Below, piece by piece: positions 1-8,492 of a stretch of 33,623 bases of DNA (position 1 is the stretch's first letter; each line of letters opens with the position of its first letter). Below the pieces are notes generated by a model that made no database searches, was not told the origin of the DNA, and saw only the letters and a list, made by a program, of their open reading frames with translations. The translations under genes were made by a program, and so were the position numbers. This DNA is from Flammeovirgaceae bacterium (GTDB lineage: Bacteria; Bacteroidota; Bacteroidia; Cytophagales; Cyclobacteriaceae): the NCBI GenBank assembly GCA_023251155.1, contig JAHEZH010000021.1, forward strand, positions 1 to 33,623. The letters are read 5' to 3'.

Positions 1-74
1 CATTCCGAACAGAGCAGTTAAGCCCACCAGCGCTGATGGTACTGGGGTAAAACCCGGGAGAGTAAGTCGTTGCC
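1..74 (+). rRNA. 5S ribosomal RNA, 3' part (cut by window start)
   Basis: The first 74 bases carry the conserved 5S core around CCGAACAGAGCAGTTAAGCC and end in GTCGTTGCC, which would pair with the 5' end of the molecule lying outside the window. This is the last gene of an rRNA operon read left to right. A strong hairpin terminator follows about ten bases later, which supports the 3' end near position 74. The 5' third is missing. Confidence 0.9.
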
Positions 75-84
75 TTTTTTCTTC

Positions 85-120
85 AAAACCTCTTACTCTA
101 TAAAGTAAGAGGTTTTTTTT
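85..120 (+). terminator. Rho-independent terminator of the rRNA operon
   Basis: A 13-bp perfect stem (AAAACCTCTTACT paired with AGTAAGAGGTTTT) with a 6-base loop is followed by a run of T. It sits directly behind the 5S gene and separates the rRNA operon from the protein gene starting at 245. Confidence 0.9.
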
Positions 121-244
121 TGTTTAATATCCTTAGCTGTCTGAACCAGCCACTCATAAAACCGCTCCGCAATCCTCATTTTCTCTATTTCGCGAAAGCC
201 CTGTATCTTTGGCTTTTATATTATTTTTTAAACTTTGATATCTG

Positions 245-2824
245 GTGCGTACTTCAATTTTAATAGTAGGGGGTGTAGTTGTTTTGTGCTTAGGGTGGTT
301 TGCCTGGACTAGCTTTAATAGGCATTCTGCTTCTAATTCCTGGGATGTCGTTTCTTCAAAGGCACTGGTGGTCATTGAAACGGATAATTTCGGATCACTT
401 CAGGATAAACTGAAGCAAAACATTGGAGCATCAAGCATGGCTTTTATTGATAAGTCCATCACTACTCTGGCTCCCGCATTTTTTAATAAGAGAGAGTTAC
501 TGCTGGCTTTCTACGCCAATAATAAGTCCATCGATTGTCTTTTTATAATTCCACGTCAAGGTAAAAGCGCCATACAGGATTTAGTTCAAAAAGAGGTTCA
601 GATTAAGGGCCGCAATTTTAATGGTTATGACATTAATGATCTGTATCAGAATAAATCTCATCTGGTATCCAGTGTTGTTGTGGATGACCTGCTAATCATC
701 GGTCCTTCTTTTCTTGTTGAAGATGCCTTGCGCGTTTATGGTAATTCCGAAATGTTATTCAAAGAAAGGAATAGCCCGCTGTTTCAACTGAAGACGTTGA
801 AGACCGATGATGGAAATATTTATGTCAACATTCCGGCACTCCTTTATGGTAATGAACGAAAGGGAAATCAGACACTGATTTCAAAACTTGCGCCAAGTAC
901 GCTGGTTGATTTAAAAATAGATGAGGATCAAATCTTTATGAACGGTTTCACAGCCGATTCATTAGATGCCTCCACTTTGTTCTCACAATTTAAAAATCAG
1001 CGGCCCGGGGCATTCCTTATGAAAGAGATCATCTCTGTTCAGTCGAGTTTTATAACTCATTATGCACTATCTGACCCTGCTCAGTGGATATCGAAAAGGG
1101 ATGTGTTCTTAAATCAATATTTCCCAGCGATTAAAAGTCAAATTGAAAAGACCAAAAAAGAGCAATCTATTGATATACATGCCCTTCAAAATTCGATCGG
1201 CAGTGAATTAGCGGTTTGCCATATGGAATCTCCGGATGGCAGTTATTCTCAGATAGTAGTTGCTAAAACAAAGGACAACTCCATTGAAAATAGCTTAATG
1301 AAGCTACAGAATACTCAGGAACAATATTCAACGTATGTAATCCGTGAACTGAACGATTCTACGCTGGTAAAATGTATGCTGTGGCCGATAGTGACGAAAG
1401 ATGAGTTTGTTTTTTTTAGTAAGCTAAATGACTACGCCCTGTTTTCATCTGACAGGGAAGCATTGAAAGGGTTTTTATCTGACTATGATTCCGAGAATAC
1501 GCTGAGTAAATCATTAGAATGGAATAAATTCTTATCCACATCGATGCAGGAATCATCCATCAATCTGTTTTTTACCGGATCAGGCCTTAACCATGTTGTC
1601 AAGGATAATGGACTGTCTTTTTTAGAATCGTTTGCTTTTTCAGGTATCGATAAAGCGGCTGTTCAGTTTAGTGCACTGGATGAGCACTTCTATACGAATG
1701 CCATTATTTTATTGAAAGAGTCAGGAAAGGCAAAAGAAAGGAATACGACTGCTTCACCCGCTCTTAAGTTTAATGGTGTTATCACCCGTCTGCCAAGTGT
1801 TGTGTTAAATCATGCGGACAGAACCTCTGAAGTTTTCCTGCAGGATTCTTTGAATACCATCTATCTCACCTCACCTCAAAATAAACTGTTATGGAGTTTA
1901 AATCTGGGAGAAGAGATAAGAGGAGAGATTAAACAAATTGATTTCTATAAGAACAGGAAGCTTCAGTATTTTTTTACCACTAAAAATAATCTACAGCTCA
2001 TCGACAGACTGGGAAGAAATGTAACGGGTTTTCCTAAACAGGTAAAACTAAATCAGGATGAAATTCTGTTTTCTAAAGTGGTGGATTATGATAATACCAG
2101 GAATTATCGATTCATGGTCGTTACAAAAAAGGGTAATATTTATTTATATGATCAGAATGGTAATGGGCTTGAGGGCTGGAATCCTAAATTTACAGGGGCT
2201 GCAGTGCTGGATGGCGATCATTATCGCATTGGAGGAAAAGATTATTTTGTGTTTTTGCAGGGAAATGGTTTACTGCATTTGTTTCAGCGAAGCGGTGAAA
2301 TGGTTACTAATTTTCCGGTTAAGTTAACGGGAAAGCCTACCAGTCTTTATTTTGTTCAAGGTAAAAGTAAGTCGTCCAGTTATTTTTCAGTGGTTGATGA
2401 GGGAGGAATTCTGATGAAGATTGATGTTACCGGAAAAATCACTGCCAAAGAGCCTTTACTTAAGAACTACGCACAGAATAATTTTAAAATAATAAGCTCC
2501 GGACGGAATGATCAATACCTGATTGCCCGAACGGATAAAACCAAGATTGCTTTTTTTGATGGCGATGGTAAACTTGTTTTTGAAAAAGAGAATCCGGCCT
2601 CAGAGCAGGTAGAGTTCAGATTTTTCCCGGGAAGAAATCCGGTCATTTCCGTCTTTGACCCATCACAGGATTTGCTATTCCTGCTTGATGGGAAGGGAAA
2701 AGACATTATTGCACAACCCATCGAAGCTTCTCAGTCACCGGCTATTGAGTTTTTATCTAATGATAAAATCAAGGTGTATTACGTTTTAGCTAACCAGTTA
2801 CACTCCGTCATCCTGCCGCTCTAG
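245..2824 (+). CDS. Envelope-anchored hypothetical protein with C-terminal beta-propeller-like domain (859 aa)
   Basis: I do not recognise a named family. The start used is a GTG that opens directly into a hydrophobic segment (about residues 4-23), so the protein is probably a signal-anchored or exported envelope protein. Residues 30-500 are a long mixed alpha/beta region, loosely like DUF3352-type Bacteroidota proteins (weak resemblance only). From about residue 540 to the end there are some seven repeats of a beta-hairpin pattern of the type hydrophobic-x-D/G-x-x-G-x-x-V-x-x-F-P, for example LQLIDRLGRNVTGFP, IYLYDQNGNGLEGW and LLFLLDGKGKDI, which suggests a seven-bladed propeller. The 3' end overlaps the convergent bioA gene by 27 bp. 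It stands alone after the rRNA operon. The protein call is strong; any function is open. Confidence 0.85.
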   Translation: MRTSILIVGGVVVLCLGWFAWTSFNRHSASNSWDVVSSKALVVIETDNFGSLQDKLKQNIGASSMAFIDKSITTLAPAFFNKRELLLAFYANNKSIDCLFIIPRQGKSAIQDLVQKEVQIKGRNFNGYDINDLYQNKSHLVSSVVVDDLLIIGPSFLVEDALRVYGNSEMLFKERNSPLFQLKTLKTDDGNIYVNIPALLYGNERKGNQTLISKLAPSTLVDLKIDEDQIFMNGFTADSLDASTLFSQFKNQRPGAFLMKEIISVQSSFITHYALSDPAQWISKRDVFLNQYFPAIKSQIEKTKKEQSIDIHALQNSIGSELAVCHMESPDGSYSQIVVAKTKDNSIENSLMKLQNTQEQYSTYVIRELNDSTLVKCMLWPIVTKDEFVFFSKLNDYALFSSDREALKGFLSDYDSENTLSKSLEWNKFLSTSMQESSINLFFTGSGLNHVVKDNGLSFLESFAFSGIDKAAVQFSALDEHFYTNAIILLKESGKAKERNTTASPALKFNGVITRLPSVVLNHADRTSEVFLQDSLNTIYLTSPQNKLLWSLNLGEEIRGEIKQIDFYKNRKLQYFFTTKNNLQLIDRLGRNVTGFPKQVKLNQDEILFSKVVDYDNTRNYRFMVVTKKGNIYLYDQNGNGLEGWNPKFTGAAVLDGDHYRIGGKDYFVFLQGNGLLHLFQRSGEMVTNFPVKLTGKPTSLYFVQGKSKSSSYFSVVDEGGILMKIDVTGKITAKEPLLKNYAQNNFKIISSGRNDQYLIARTDKTKIAFFDGDGKLVFEKENPASEQVEFRFFPGRNPVISVFDPSQDLLFLLDGKGKDIIAQPIEASQSPAIEFLSNDKIKVYYVLANQLHSVILPL

Positions 2825-4093
2825 TTCATTTAAGAACGCTCTGATTGCCTGATAGACTTCATTCATTTGTTCCTGAGTGATTACATAGGGAGGCAGGAAG
2901 TAAAGGATGTTTCCTAATGGGCGAAGTAAAATCTGGCGATCAAGGAAGTAAGAATAAATCTTGGACCGGATCGTATTGAAGTAAGAGGTGTGTGATCCCG
3001 TATTCAACTCTATGGCTACTATTGTCCCCAGGCATCGGGCCTCCTTTACCGAAGGTCTGTTTTTGATTGAATCAGTAAATTTCTGGTGATGAGTATGAAT
3101 GCGCTGAATACTGTCCTGGCAATCTTTATTTAACAAGAGTCTAATACTTGCATTGGCAGCGGCACAGGTGATCGGATTGGCCGTGAAGGAATGGCCATGG
3201 AAAAAAGTTTTGATCGCTTCACTTGAAGTAAAGGCTTCCACTATTTTCTGTGAACAAACGGTGACCCCTAATGGCAAGCTGCCACCGGTAATCCCTTTTG
3301 ATAAGGCCATTAAATCGGGTCGTTGCTGCAAGTGATCAATGGCAAAAGTTTTACCCGTTCTGCCAAAGCCAGTGAACACTTCATCGGCTATCGTAATCAC
3401 ATTATTTTGTCTGGATAGAATGAGCAATTGATTTAAGCATTCGGGAGAATACATTTTCATTCCGGCAACGGCCTGTACCAAAGGCTCGAAAATAAATGCC
3501 GCCACTGTTCCTGAGCTAACCTGTTCTTCAAACTGATGAAGAACATCCTTTTCGTTTTCCGGTGTGGGGAAATCAATGAACTCGACTTCGAAGAGATAAT
3601 CCGAGAAGACTTTCGTGAATGTATTGCGATCCCCTACCGACATGGCTCCGAATGTATCTCCATGATAGGAGCCTTGAATAGCAATGATTTTATTTTTTTT
3701 GATGCCCTGATTTTTCCAAAACTGAATAGACAGTTTTATGGCTATTTCAACAGCTGTGCTTCCGTTATCAGAAAAGAAGATTTTAGAGAAATTGGGCGGG
3801 AGCAGTCGTAAAAGATTTTCAGCCAGTGTGATGGCTGGCTCGTGGGTGAAGCCTGCGAAAATCACATGCTCTAGTTTCTGCGCCTGATGGGCAATGGCTT
3901 TTACAATTTCAGGATGGCAATGGCCGTGAATGTTTACCCACCATGAAGAGACGGCATCCATTATTTTCCGGCCATCGGAAGTGTGAAGATAGACCCCTTC
4001 TGCTGACTCAATGAATAATGGTGCAGGAGCTCCTTCCAATGCAGTAAAAGGGTGCCATATCCACTCTTTGTCTTTTTCTTCCCACGTCTTCAT
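2798..4093 (-). CDS. bioA: Adenosylmethionine-8-amino-7-oxononanoate aminotransferase (BioA)
   Basis: PLP enzyme of class III aminotransferases that converts 8-amino-7-oxononanoate (KAPA) to 7,8-diaminopelargonate with S-adenosylmethionine as amino donor, the antepenultimate step of biotin synthesis. Visible motifs: WHPFT near the N-terminus (residues 15-19), the phosphate-binding SDNGSTA (108-114), SYHGDT (142-147), the PLP-contacting Asp in IADEVFTGFGRTG (Asp237) and the Schiff-base lysine in ALSKGITGG (Lys266). Length 431 aa is normal. I start at the ATG at 4093 rather than the TTG two codons earlier, because the ATG forms an ATGA overlap with the bioD stop, implying translational coupling. 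It is the last gene of the bioF-bioD-bioA run and overlaps the convergent gene at its 3' end. Confidence 0.96.
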   Translation of the reverse strand: MKTWEEKDKEWIWHPFTALEGAPAPLFIESAEGVYLHTSDGRKIMDAVSSWWVNIHGHCHPEIVKAIAHQAQKLEHVIFAGFTHEPAITLAENLLRLLPPNFSKIFFSDNGSTAVEIAIKLSIQFWKNQGIKKNKIIAIQGSYHGDTFGAMSVGDRNTFTKVFSDYLFEVEFIDFPTPENEKDVLHQFEEQVSSGTVAAFIFEPLVQAVAGMKMYSPECLNQLLILSRQNNVITIADEVFTGFGRTGKTFAIDHLQQRPDLMALSKGITGGSLPLGVTVCSQKIVEAFTSSEAIKTFFHGHSFTANPITCAAANASIRLLLNKDCQDSIQRIHTHHQKFTDSIKNRPSVKEARCLGTIVAIELNTGSHTSYFNTIRSKIYSYFLDRQILLRPLGNILYFLPPYVITQEQMNEVYQAIRAFLNELERQDDGV

Positions 4094-4698
4094 TTCCAAT
4101 TCTCTTTTAGCATGGATGCATATTTCTTCACAATTTCAGGCGTAATTTCCGTTTCCTGTTGAATGCGCAATAGGCATGAATACTGAGTATGATGCAAAAT
4201 GATGCGCTCGCTTTCTTCGTTAGGTGGACCATTGAAAATAATTCCTTTCACTGAGAGGTTTTTACTCTTAAGAAAGTGAGCGGTAAGCAATGTATGGTTG
4301 ATGCTTCCTAAATACAGGTTGGAAACAAGAATAATTTTCGCATTCATGTTTTCAGCGATGTTGATAACAAAATCTTGATCGTTGATGGGAACCAAACATC
4401 CACCGGCCCCTTCTATCACCAGTGTTGATGATTGCTGAACAGGGTGGCAATTACGCAGACTGATTTCACTATTTTCTTTTCGTGCAGCGGCATGGGGCGA
4501 TGCCGGTGTACGGAGTGCATATGCTTCCGGAAGTATTCTGGTTTTGGTATTGGAGATAAGACGTTTAACGGTATCTGAATCCCTGGGAGTACCTGCTTGA
4601 ATCGGTTTCCAATAATCCGCTTCTAATGCTTCACAAAGTATTGCTGATACTAATGTTTTTCCGCTATCTGTACCTATGGCGGTTACAAAATAATTCAT
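4090..4698 (-). CDS. bioD: Dethiobiotin synthetase (BioD)
   Basis: ATP-dependent carboxylase that closes the ureido ring of 7,8-diaminopelargonate to give dethiobiotin in the cytoplasm. The P-loop is at residues 9-15 as GTDSGKT (the usual form is GTDTGKT), followed by YWKPIQAG, which carries the conserved substrate lysine, and the EGAGGCLVPI signature around residue 115. At 202 aa it is slightly shorter than the E. coli enzyme. It lies 23 bp after bioF and couples into bioA by ATGA, so the three genes are almost certainly co-transcribed. Confidence 0.95.
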   Translation of the reverse strand: MNYFVTAIGTDSGKTLVSAILCEALEADYWKPIQAGTPRDSDTVKRLISNTKTRILPEAYALRTPASPHAAARKENSEISLRNCHPVQQSSTLVIEGAGGCLVPINDQDFVINIAENMNAKIILVSNLYLGSINHTLLTAHFLKSKNLSVKGIIFNGPPNEESERIILHHTQYSCLLRIQQETEITPEIVKKYASMLKENWK

Positions 4699-4721
4699 GC
4701 TTGCTTTTTCAAAGCTGAAAG

Positions 4722-5864
4722 TTAATGCATTGCTGAGTGGGAAGACAAGCTCAGTTCTATTAATTGTGATGCCAGATCAATGATATGCTGATCTTCATTA
4801 TAGGTATGAAGACAGATGCGTATCCGCTCACTATCCGCAGCTACTGTGGGTGAGAGTATCGGTCGCACATCAAAGTTCCTCGCTTGTAAACGTGCAGCTG
4901 CTTTTTTTACATTATCATTACCGGGGATAATTACACTTTGAATGGAGGTATGGCTCATCATTTTATTCCTTAATCCCAATGTGTACTTATTGAATAAGTC
5001 GATTTTATGAGATAATTTTTTCTGGAGATGAATGTTCTTCTCAAGAAACGCAAATGCGCACTCGATCGCTACCATACTATGAGGTGGCAGGGCTGTGGTG
5101 TAAATAAATGGCCGTGCATAATTAATCAGGAATTGAATCAATTGACTTGATCCGGCTACACAAGCACCGTGTATCCCCATTGCTTTGCCAAAGGTATATA
5201 CACGGATATCGATTTGATTTTCAATTTCCAACCATGAAGCCATACCACTTCCTTTGGTCCCCATTATACCTGTGCTATGCGCTTCATCTAAAATGATAAA
5301 AGCATGATATCGCTTTGCCAAAGTGACTACTTCCTTTAAAGGACACTGGTCTCCATCCATCGAGTAGATCGACTCTATGGCAATGAATTTTCTTCCTTTT
5401 GAGTTGATTAACTTCCGCTCGAGATCGGCTAAATCATTGTGCTTAAAAGAATGACGATGTGCCAGGCTTAACCGCGCTCCATCTTTTATACACGTGTGAG
5501 CAAGCTCATCGTAGATGATGGTATCCCCCCGCTGGGGAATAGAAGAGAGTACGGCAAGATTGGCCGAATATCCGGAATTGAAAATCAATGAAGATTCGGA
5601 ATTGAAAATCCGGGATAACTTTTCTTCAATGTCAGTCGTGTAATTGGAGTTGCCAGAAAGTAAACGGGAGCCTGTTGCTCCGTTTTGTTTAAACTGTAAT
5701 GCTCCTACCTTTTCCTGAATATCATCGAACAATTGTTGTGTGCGGGCAAGCCCAAGATAATCGTTGGAACAAAAATCGATACCATGAACTGATTGGGGTA
5801 ACTGACGGAGCCTGTTTTCTTTGGCCAGAGACTCAAGTTGCGTGCGAAAGAAATTATCTAACAT
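4722..5864 (-). CDS. bioF: 8-amino-7-oxononanoate synthase (BioF), alpha-oxoamine synthase family
   Basis: PLP enzyme that condenses pimeloyl-ACP or pimeloyl-CoA with L-alanine to make KAPA. Seen: FCSNDYLGLA (31-40), GATGSRLLSGN (62-72), the cofactor-binding DEAHSTG (193-199) and the PLP lysine in TFGKAMG (Lys227). The 380-residue length is typical. Other alpha-oxoamine synthases (Kbl, HemA, serine palmitoyltransferase) share these motifs, but the tight linkage to bioD and bioA decides the assignment. It follows the dienoyl-CoA reductase gene by 29 bp and precedes bioD by 23 bp. Confidence 0.94.
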   Translation of the reverse strand: MLDNFFRTQLESLAKENRLRQLPQSVHGIDFCSNDYLGLARTQQLFDDIQEKVGALQFKQNGATGSRLLSGNSNYTTDIEEKLSRIFNSESSLIFNSGYSANLAVLSSIPQRGDTIIYDELAHTCIKDGARLSLAHRHSFKHNDLADLERKLINSKGRKFIAIESIYSMDGDQCPLKEVVTLAKRYHAFIILDEAHSTGIMGTKGSGMASWLEIENQIDIRVYTFGKAMGIHGACVAGSSQLIQFLINYARPFIYTTALPPHSMVAIECAFAFLEKNIHLQKKLSHKIDLFNKYTLGLRNKMMSHTSIQSVIIPGNDNVKKAAARLQARNFDVRPILSPTVAADSERIRICLHTYNEDQHIIDLASQLIELSLSSHSAMH

Positions 5865-5893
5865 GATTGTTCGGTTGAATCAGGTCAGTTGCT

Positions 5894-6751
5894 TTATTTA
5901 CCTCTTGTCTTTTCAATCATATCCCATGTTTCTTCGGGAATCATTTCCAGGTGACTGAACTCTCCTCCGTTTCTTAGCCACTCACCACCATCAATAGTAA
6001 TGACCTCTCCATTAACGTAAGCCGAATAATCGGACAACAGGTAGGCCGCAAGGTTAGCGAGTTCCTGATGTTCGCCAACACGTTTTAATGGAACACGTTC
6101 TGCCGGATCAAATTTTTTAACCAGCTCGCCTGGTAATAGACGACTCCAGGCCCCTTCGGTGGGGAATGGACCAGGTGCGATGGCATTGCTCCGTATTTTA
6201 TATTTGGCCCATTCCACGGCAAGTGAACGGGTAAGGGCAAGTACTCCGGCTTTACCACAGGCGGAAGGAACAACGTAACCTGATCCTGTCCAGGCATACG
6301 TGGTAACGATATTGAGAAACACGCCAGGTTGTTTTTTCTTAATCCAATATTTACCTGCAGCTAACGTAGTATAGTAAGTTCCTTTCAAAACGATGTCCAC
6401 CACAATATCGAAGGCGCGATGGGAAAGACGCTCTGTAGGGCTAATGAAATTTCCGGCTGCATTGTTCAAGACACCATCGATGTGGCCAAATGCTTCTTCT
6501 GCCTGCCTGATTACATTTTCAATTTCTTCATACTTGCGCACATCAGCAGGAACAGCCAATACTTTTCCACCGGTTTCTTTCATCAGCTCTTCGGCGGTGC
6601 GATCGATGACTTCTTTTTTCCGACTGGTGATCACCAGGTTAGCACCTAACTCCAAAAGGTATTTACCTATGGATTTGCCAAGGCCAGTACCACCGCCTGT
6701 GATGATGAACGTTTTATTTTTGAGCGCATCGGGTTTCAGCATTCCTTCCAT
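5894..6751 (-). CDS. 2,4-dienoyl-CoA reductase, SDR type
   Basis: Short-chain dehydrogenase with a Rossmann fold: cofactor loop TGGGTGLG (18-25), SR after the second strand (43-44) favouring NADPH, and NNAAG (96-100). The usual SDR YxxxK is absent: Ser163 stands at the Tyr position and Lys167 is kept, while a Tyr at 152 lies 11 residues upstream in YAWTGSGYVVPSACGK. That Tyr/Ser/Lys layout is the one known from mitochondrial 2,4-dienoyl-CoA reductase (DECR), so the likely role is reducing 2,4-dienoyl-CoA during beta-oxidation of unsaturated fatty acids. 285 aa. Two ATGs are possible (6751 and 6742). It is the first gene of a run that continues 29 bp later into bioF, so it may share a promoter with the biotin genes. 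Confidence 0.88.
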   Translation of the reverse strand: MEGMLKPDALKNKTFIITGGGTGLGKSIGKYLLELGANLVITSRKKEVIDRTAEELMKETGGKVLAVPADVRKYEEIENVIRQAEEAFGHIDGVLNNAAGNFISPTERLSHRAFDIVVDIVLKGTYYTTLAAGKYWIKKKQPGVFLNIVTTYAWTGSGYVVPSACGKAGVLALTRSLAVEWAKYKIRSNAIAPGPFPTEGAWSRLLPGELVKKFDPAERVPLKRVGEHQELANLAAYLLSDYSAYVNGEVITIDGGEWLRNGGEFSHLEMIPEETWDMIEKTRGK

Positions 6752-6773
6752 GATGTAAGTAGTTAGATCTGAT

Positions 6774-6801
6774 CAAAAATAGGAACATAATTGATCAAAA
6801 A
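6774..6801 (-). promoter_or_regulatory. Candidate promoter with paired GATCAAAAA direct repeats before the reductase/biotin operon
   Basis: On the minus strand TATTTTTG (6781-6774) matches the Bacteroidota -7 consensus TAnnTTTG, 23 bases before the ATG at 6751. Written on the plus strand, GATCAAAAA occurs at 6771-6779 and again at 6793-6801, 22 bp apart, which is about two helical turns. The upstream copy contains a TTTG that could serve as a -33 element, but its spacing to the -7 box (about 14 bp) is short. This could be promoter plus operator; the sequence alone does not show which protein binds. Confidence 0.4.
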
Positions 6802-6887
6802 AAGACGGCTGTCGTGGATGAAGGAGCGGATTCCTTCCATGGAGGACTGGAAAGAAAAAGCAGGAATAAAATTTGTGAAGGCGATTT

Positions 6888-7106
6888 TTATAGAAGAGCA
6901 AGAATTTTATTCTTATCCCAAAGGTCTGAGGTAGAATACTTTAGCTCATTGGTCACCATTTGGACGTCCAGCTGGCGTATTTCTACCCAATGAGGTTTGG
7001 CTCCGTAATATTCGCATTTTAGCTTCATCATGGAATATTCACTATCGGACCAGACTTCGTAATTGTCCTTATCTGTCTTAATCAACCAGCTCATTTCTTT
7101 TTCCAT
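6888..7106 (-). CDS. Small hypothetical protein (72 aa)
   Basis: Not recognised. The reading frame is open up to a GTG at 7142, but two ATG codons at 7106 and 7094 look better; the sequence beginning MSWLIKTDKDNYEVW resembles a natural start, so the true N-terminus may be 7094. The product is soluble, rich in Trp, Tyr, Lys and Glu, with no signal peptide, membrane segment or cysteine pattern beyond one Cys. It sits alone between the operon of the reductase and biotin genes and the divergent OmpA-family gene, with about 130 bp on either side. Confidence 0.55.
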   Translation of the reverse strand: MEKEMSWLIKTDKDNYEVWSDSEYSMMKLKCEYYGAKPHWVEIRQLDVQMVTNELKYSTSDLWDKNKILALL

Positions 7107-7273
7107 TAATGTCTCTTTAAGTAAAACGTAACCCTTTGACACATGAACTTGCGGAAAAGATTAATTGTAAGGCTTATTTTTTTTAGAACTGCCTCTAAAA
7201 ATGCCAGCTTTGATTTCTCTGGCAGTGCTATTAGCTTCGCAGTCATATTTTTTAAGCTTTAACCTAAACGACC

Positions 7274-8230
7274 ATGACGGCCAAAAATTTTTTACCGCTA
7301 TCACTTTTGTTGCTGATCACGCTTCAGGGGTGTATCGTTTCCAAGAAGAAATTTGATGATATGCTGGCGCAAAAAGTGAAAGCAGAAGGCGAACTGGCTG
7401 AAAAAACGACCTCGCTGGATAAAGCCAGCAAAGACCTGGCAGATTTAAATAGCCAACTCACTGGCCTTAAAAAAGATACAACTACTCTGGGGAGTCAGTA
7501 CCGAAACAGCAAGCAACATCTGGCAGAGCTGAATAAGGAATACGATCAGCTTAGTGCGTATTACAAAAATTTATTGAACAGCAGTGGAAAAATTAATCGC
7601 GATCAGGCCCAACTGAAGGAGCAACTGCTTGGAATTCAGGATAACCTGGAGAAGACACGAAAAATGAATGACTCACTCAGCGTGAGCCTGGCAGACAGGG
7701 AAAAGAAAGTGAAAGAACTGGAACAGATTCTGGCGAACAAAGACAAAGCAGTTCAGGATTTGAAGAATAAGATTACCAATGCGTTACTGAATTTTAAAGA
7801 GAATGATCTGACGATAAAAGTTAAAAATGGTAAGGTGTATGTTTCACTTGCTGAGCAATTACTCTTTGGATCGGGCAGTGTGGAAGTAGATAAAAAAGGA
7901 GTGTCCGCGCTTCAGCAATTGGCGAAAGCAATTAAAGATCAAAAGAATATTCAGATCATGGTGGAAGGACATACTGACAATGTGCCTGTATCCAAAAAAT
8001 CGCAATACATGAATGACAACTGGGACCTGAGTGTGATGCGGGCCACCTCCATTACGAAAATATTAACCAAAGCAGGAGTAGCTCCAGGTCAGATTTCAGC
8101 AACGGGCAAAGGTGAGTTTTCTCCTTTGGCACCTAATGATACTGACCTGAATAAACAAAAGAACAGACGTACCGAAATTATTATCACTCCTGATCTGGAC
8201 GAGCTGTTTAAAATTCTTGAATCGAAATAA
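7274..8230 (+). CDS. OmpA-domain lipoprotein with periplasmic coiled coil
   Basis: A lipoprotein signal peptide ends in LQGC (Cys20 would be lipidated). Residues 30-170 are Lys/Glu/Leu/Asp-rich with heptad character and should form a long coiled coil. The C-terminal third (about 195-305) is an OmpA/MotB-type peptidoglycan-binding domain, seen in VEGHTDNVPV and NRRTEIIITP, whose conserved Asp and Arg contact diaminopimelate. This architecture ties outer or inner membrane to the wall. 318 aa. The gene for a 55-residue membrane peptide begins 6 bp after the stop, so the two are probably co-transcribed. A MotB-like flagellar role is unlikely because there is no N-terminal transmembrane plug motif. 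Confidence 0.9.
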   Translation: MTAKNFLPLSLLLLITLQGCIVSKKKFDDMLAQKVKAEGELAEKTTSLDKASKDLADLNSQLTGLKKDTTTLGSQYRNSKQHLAELNKEYDQLSAYYKNLLNSSGKINRDQAQLKEQLLGIQDNLEKTRKMNDSLSVSLADREKKVKELEQILANKDKAVQDLKNKITNALLNFKENDLTIKVKNGKVYVSLAEQLLFGSGSVEVDKKGVSALQQLAKAIKDQKNIQIMVEGHTDNVPVSKKSQYMNDNWDLSVMRATSITKILTKAGVAPGQISATGKGEFSPLAPNDTDLNKQKNRRTEIIITPDLDELFKILESK

Positions 8231-8236
8231 CAGACT

Positions 8237-8404
8237 ATGGGACGGTTACTTGGGCTACTTATTCTAGTTGTTGATGTACTGGTGATTGTTGATATCATCA
8301 AAGGCAACAAAGACACGGAGAAAAAAATACTTTGGGTGATAGCGGTGGTGTTTCTTCCGGTGCTCGGCCCCCTGCTGTATTACATCATTGGCAAGTCCAG
8401 GTAG
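8237..8404 (+). CDS. Small PLDc_N-type membrane protein (55 aa)
   Basis: An ATG six bases after the OmpA-protein stop opens a 55-codon frame. The product has two hydrophobic segments (about 3-20 and 31-49) joined by a short charged loop KGNKDTEKK, and ends LGPLLYYIIGKSR. The pattern of a conserved Trp (Trp33), then V-x-F-L-P-V-L-G-P-x-x-Y-Y, is that of the phospholipase D nuclease N-terminal domain (PLDc_N), which also occurs as a free-standing short membrane protein. No catalytic function is implied by this domain. Coupling to the upstream gene suggests an envelope role. Confidence 0.8.
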   Translation: MGRLLGLLILVVDVLVIVDIIKGNKDTEKKILWVIAVVFLPVLGPLLYYIIGKSR

Positions 8405-8492
8405 TGATACCGTTTAGTTTCTTTTTGTGTTCTTTCGGTAGTCAGTCAGTTGACTTTTGCCTAAAGAGGCTTATTTTCAAGAAATTTTTTTC

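Noticed and set aside
2512-2721. Minus-strand open frame inside the large hypothetical gene
   Set aside because: Shadow frame of a clearly coding region with no protein-like features.
6818-6934. Open frame of 38 codons on the plus strand starting ATG
   Set aside because: It overlaps the 3' end of the minus-strand small gene, has no signal or domain, and no visible initiation context; probably chance.
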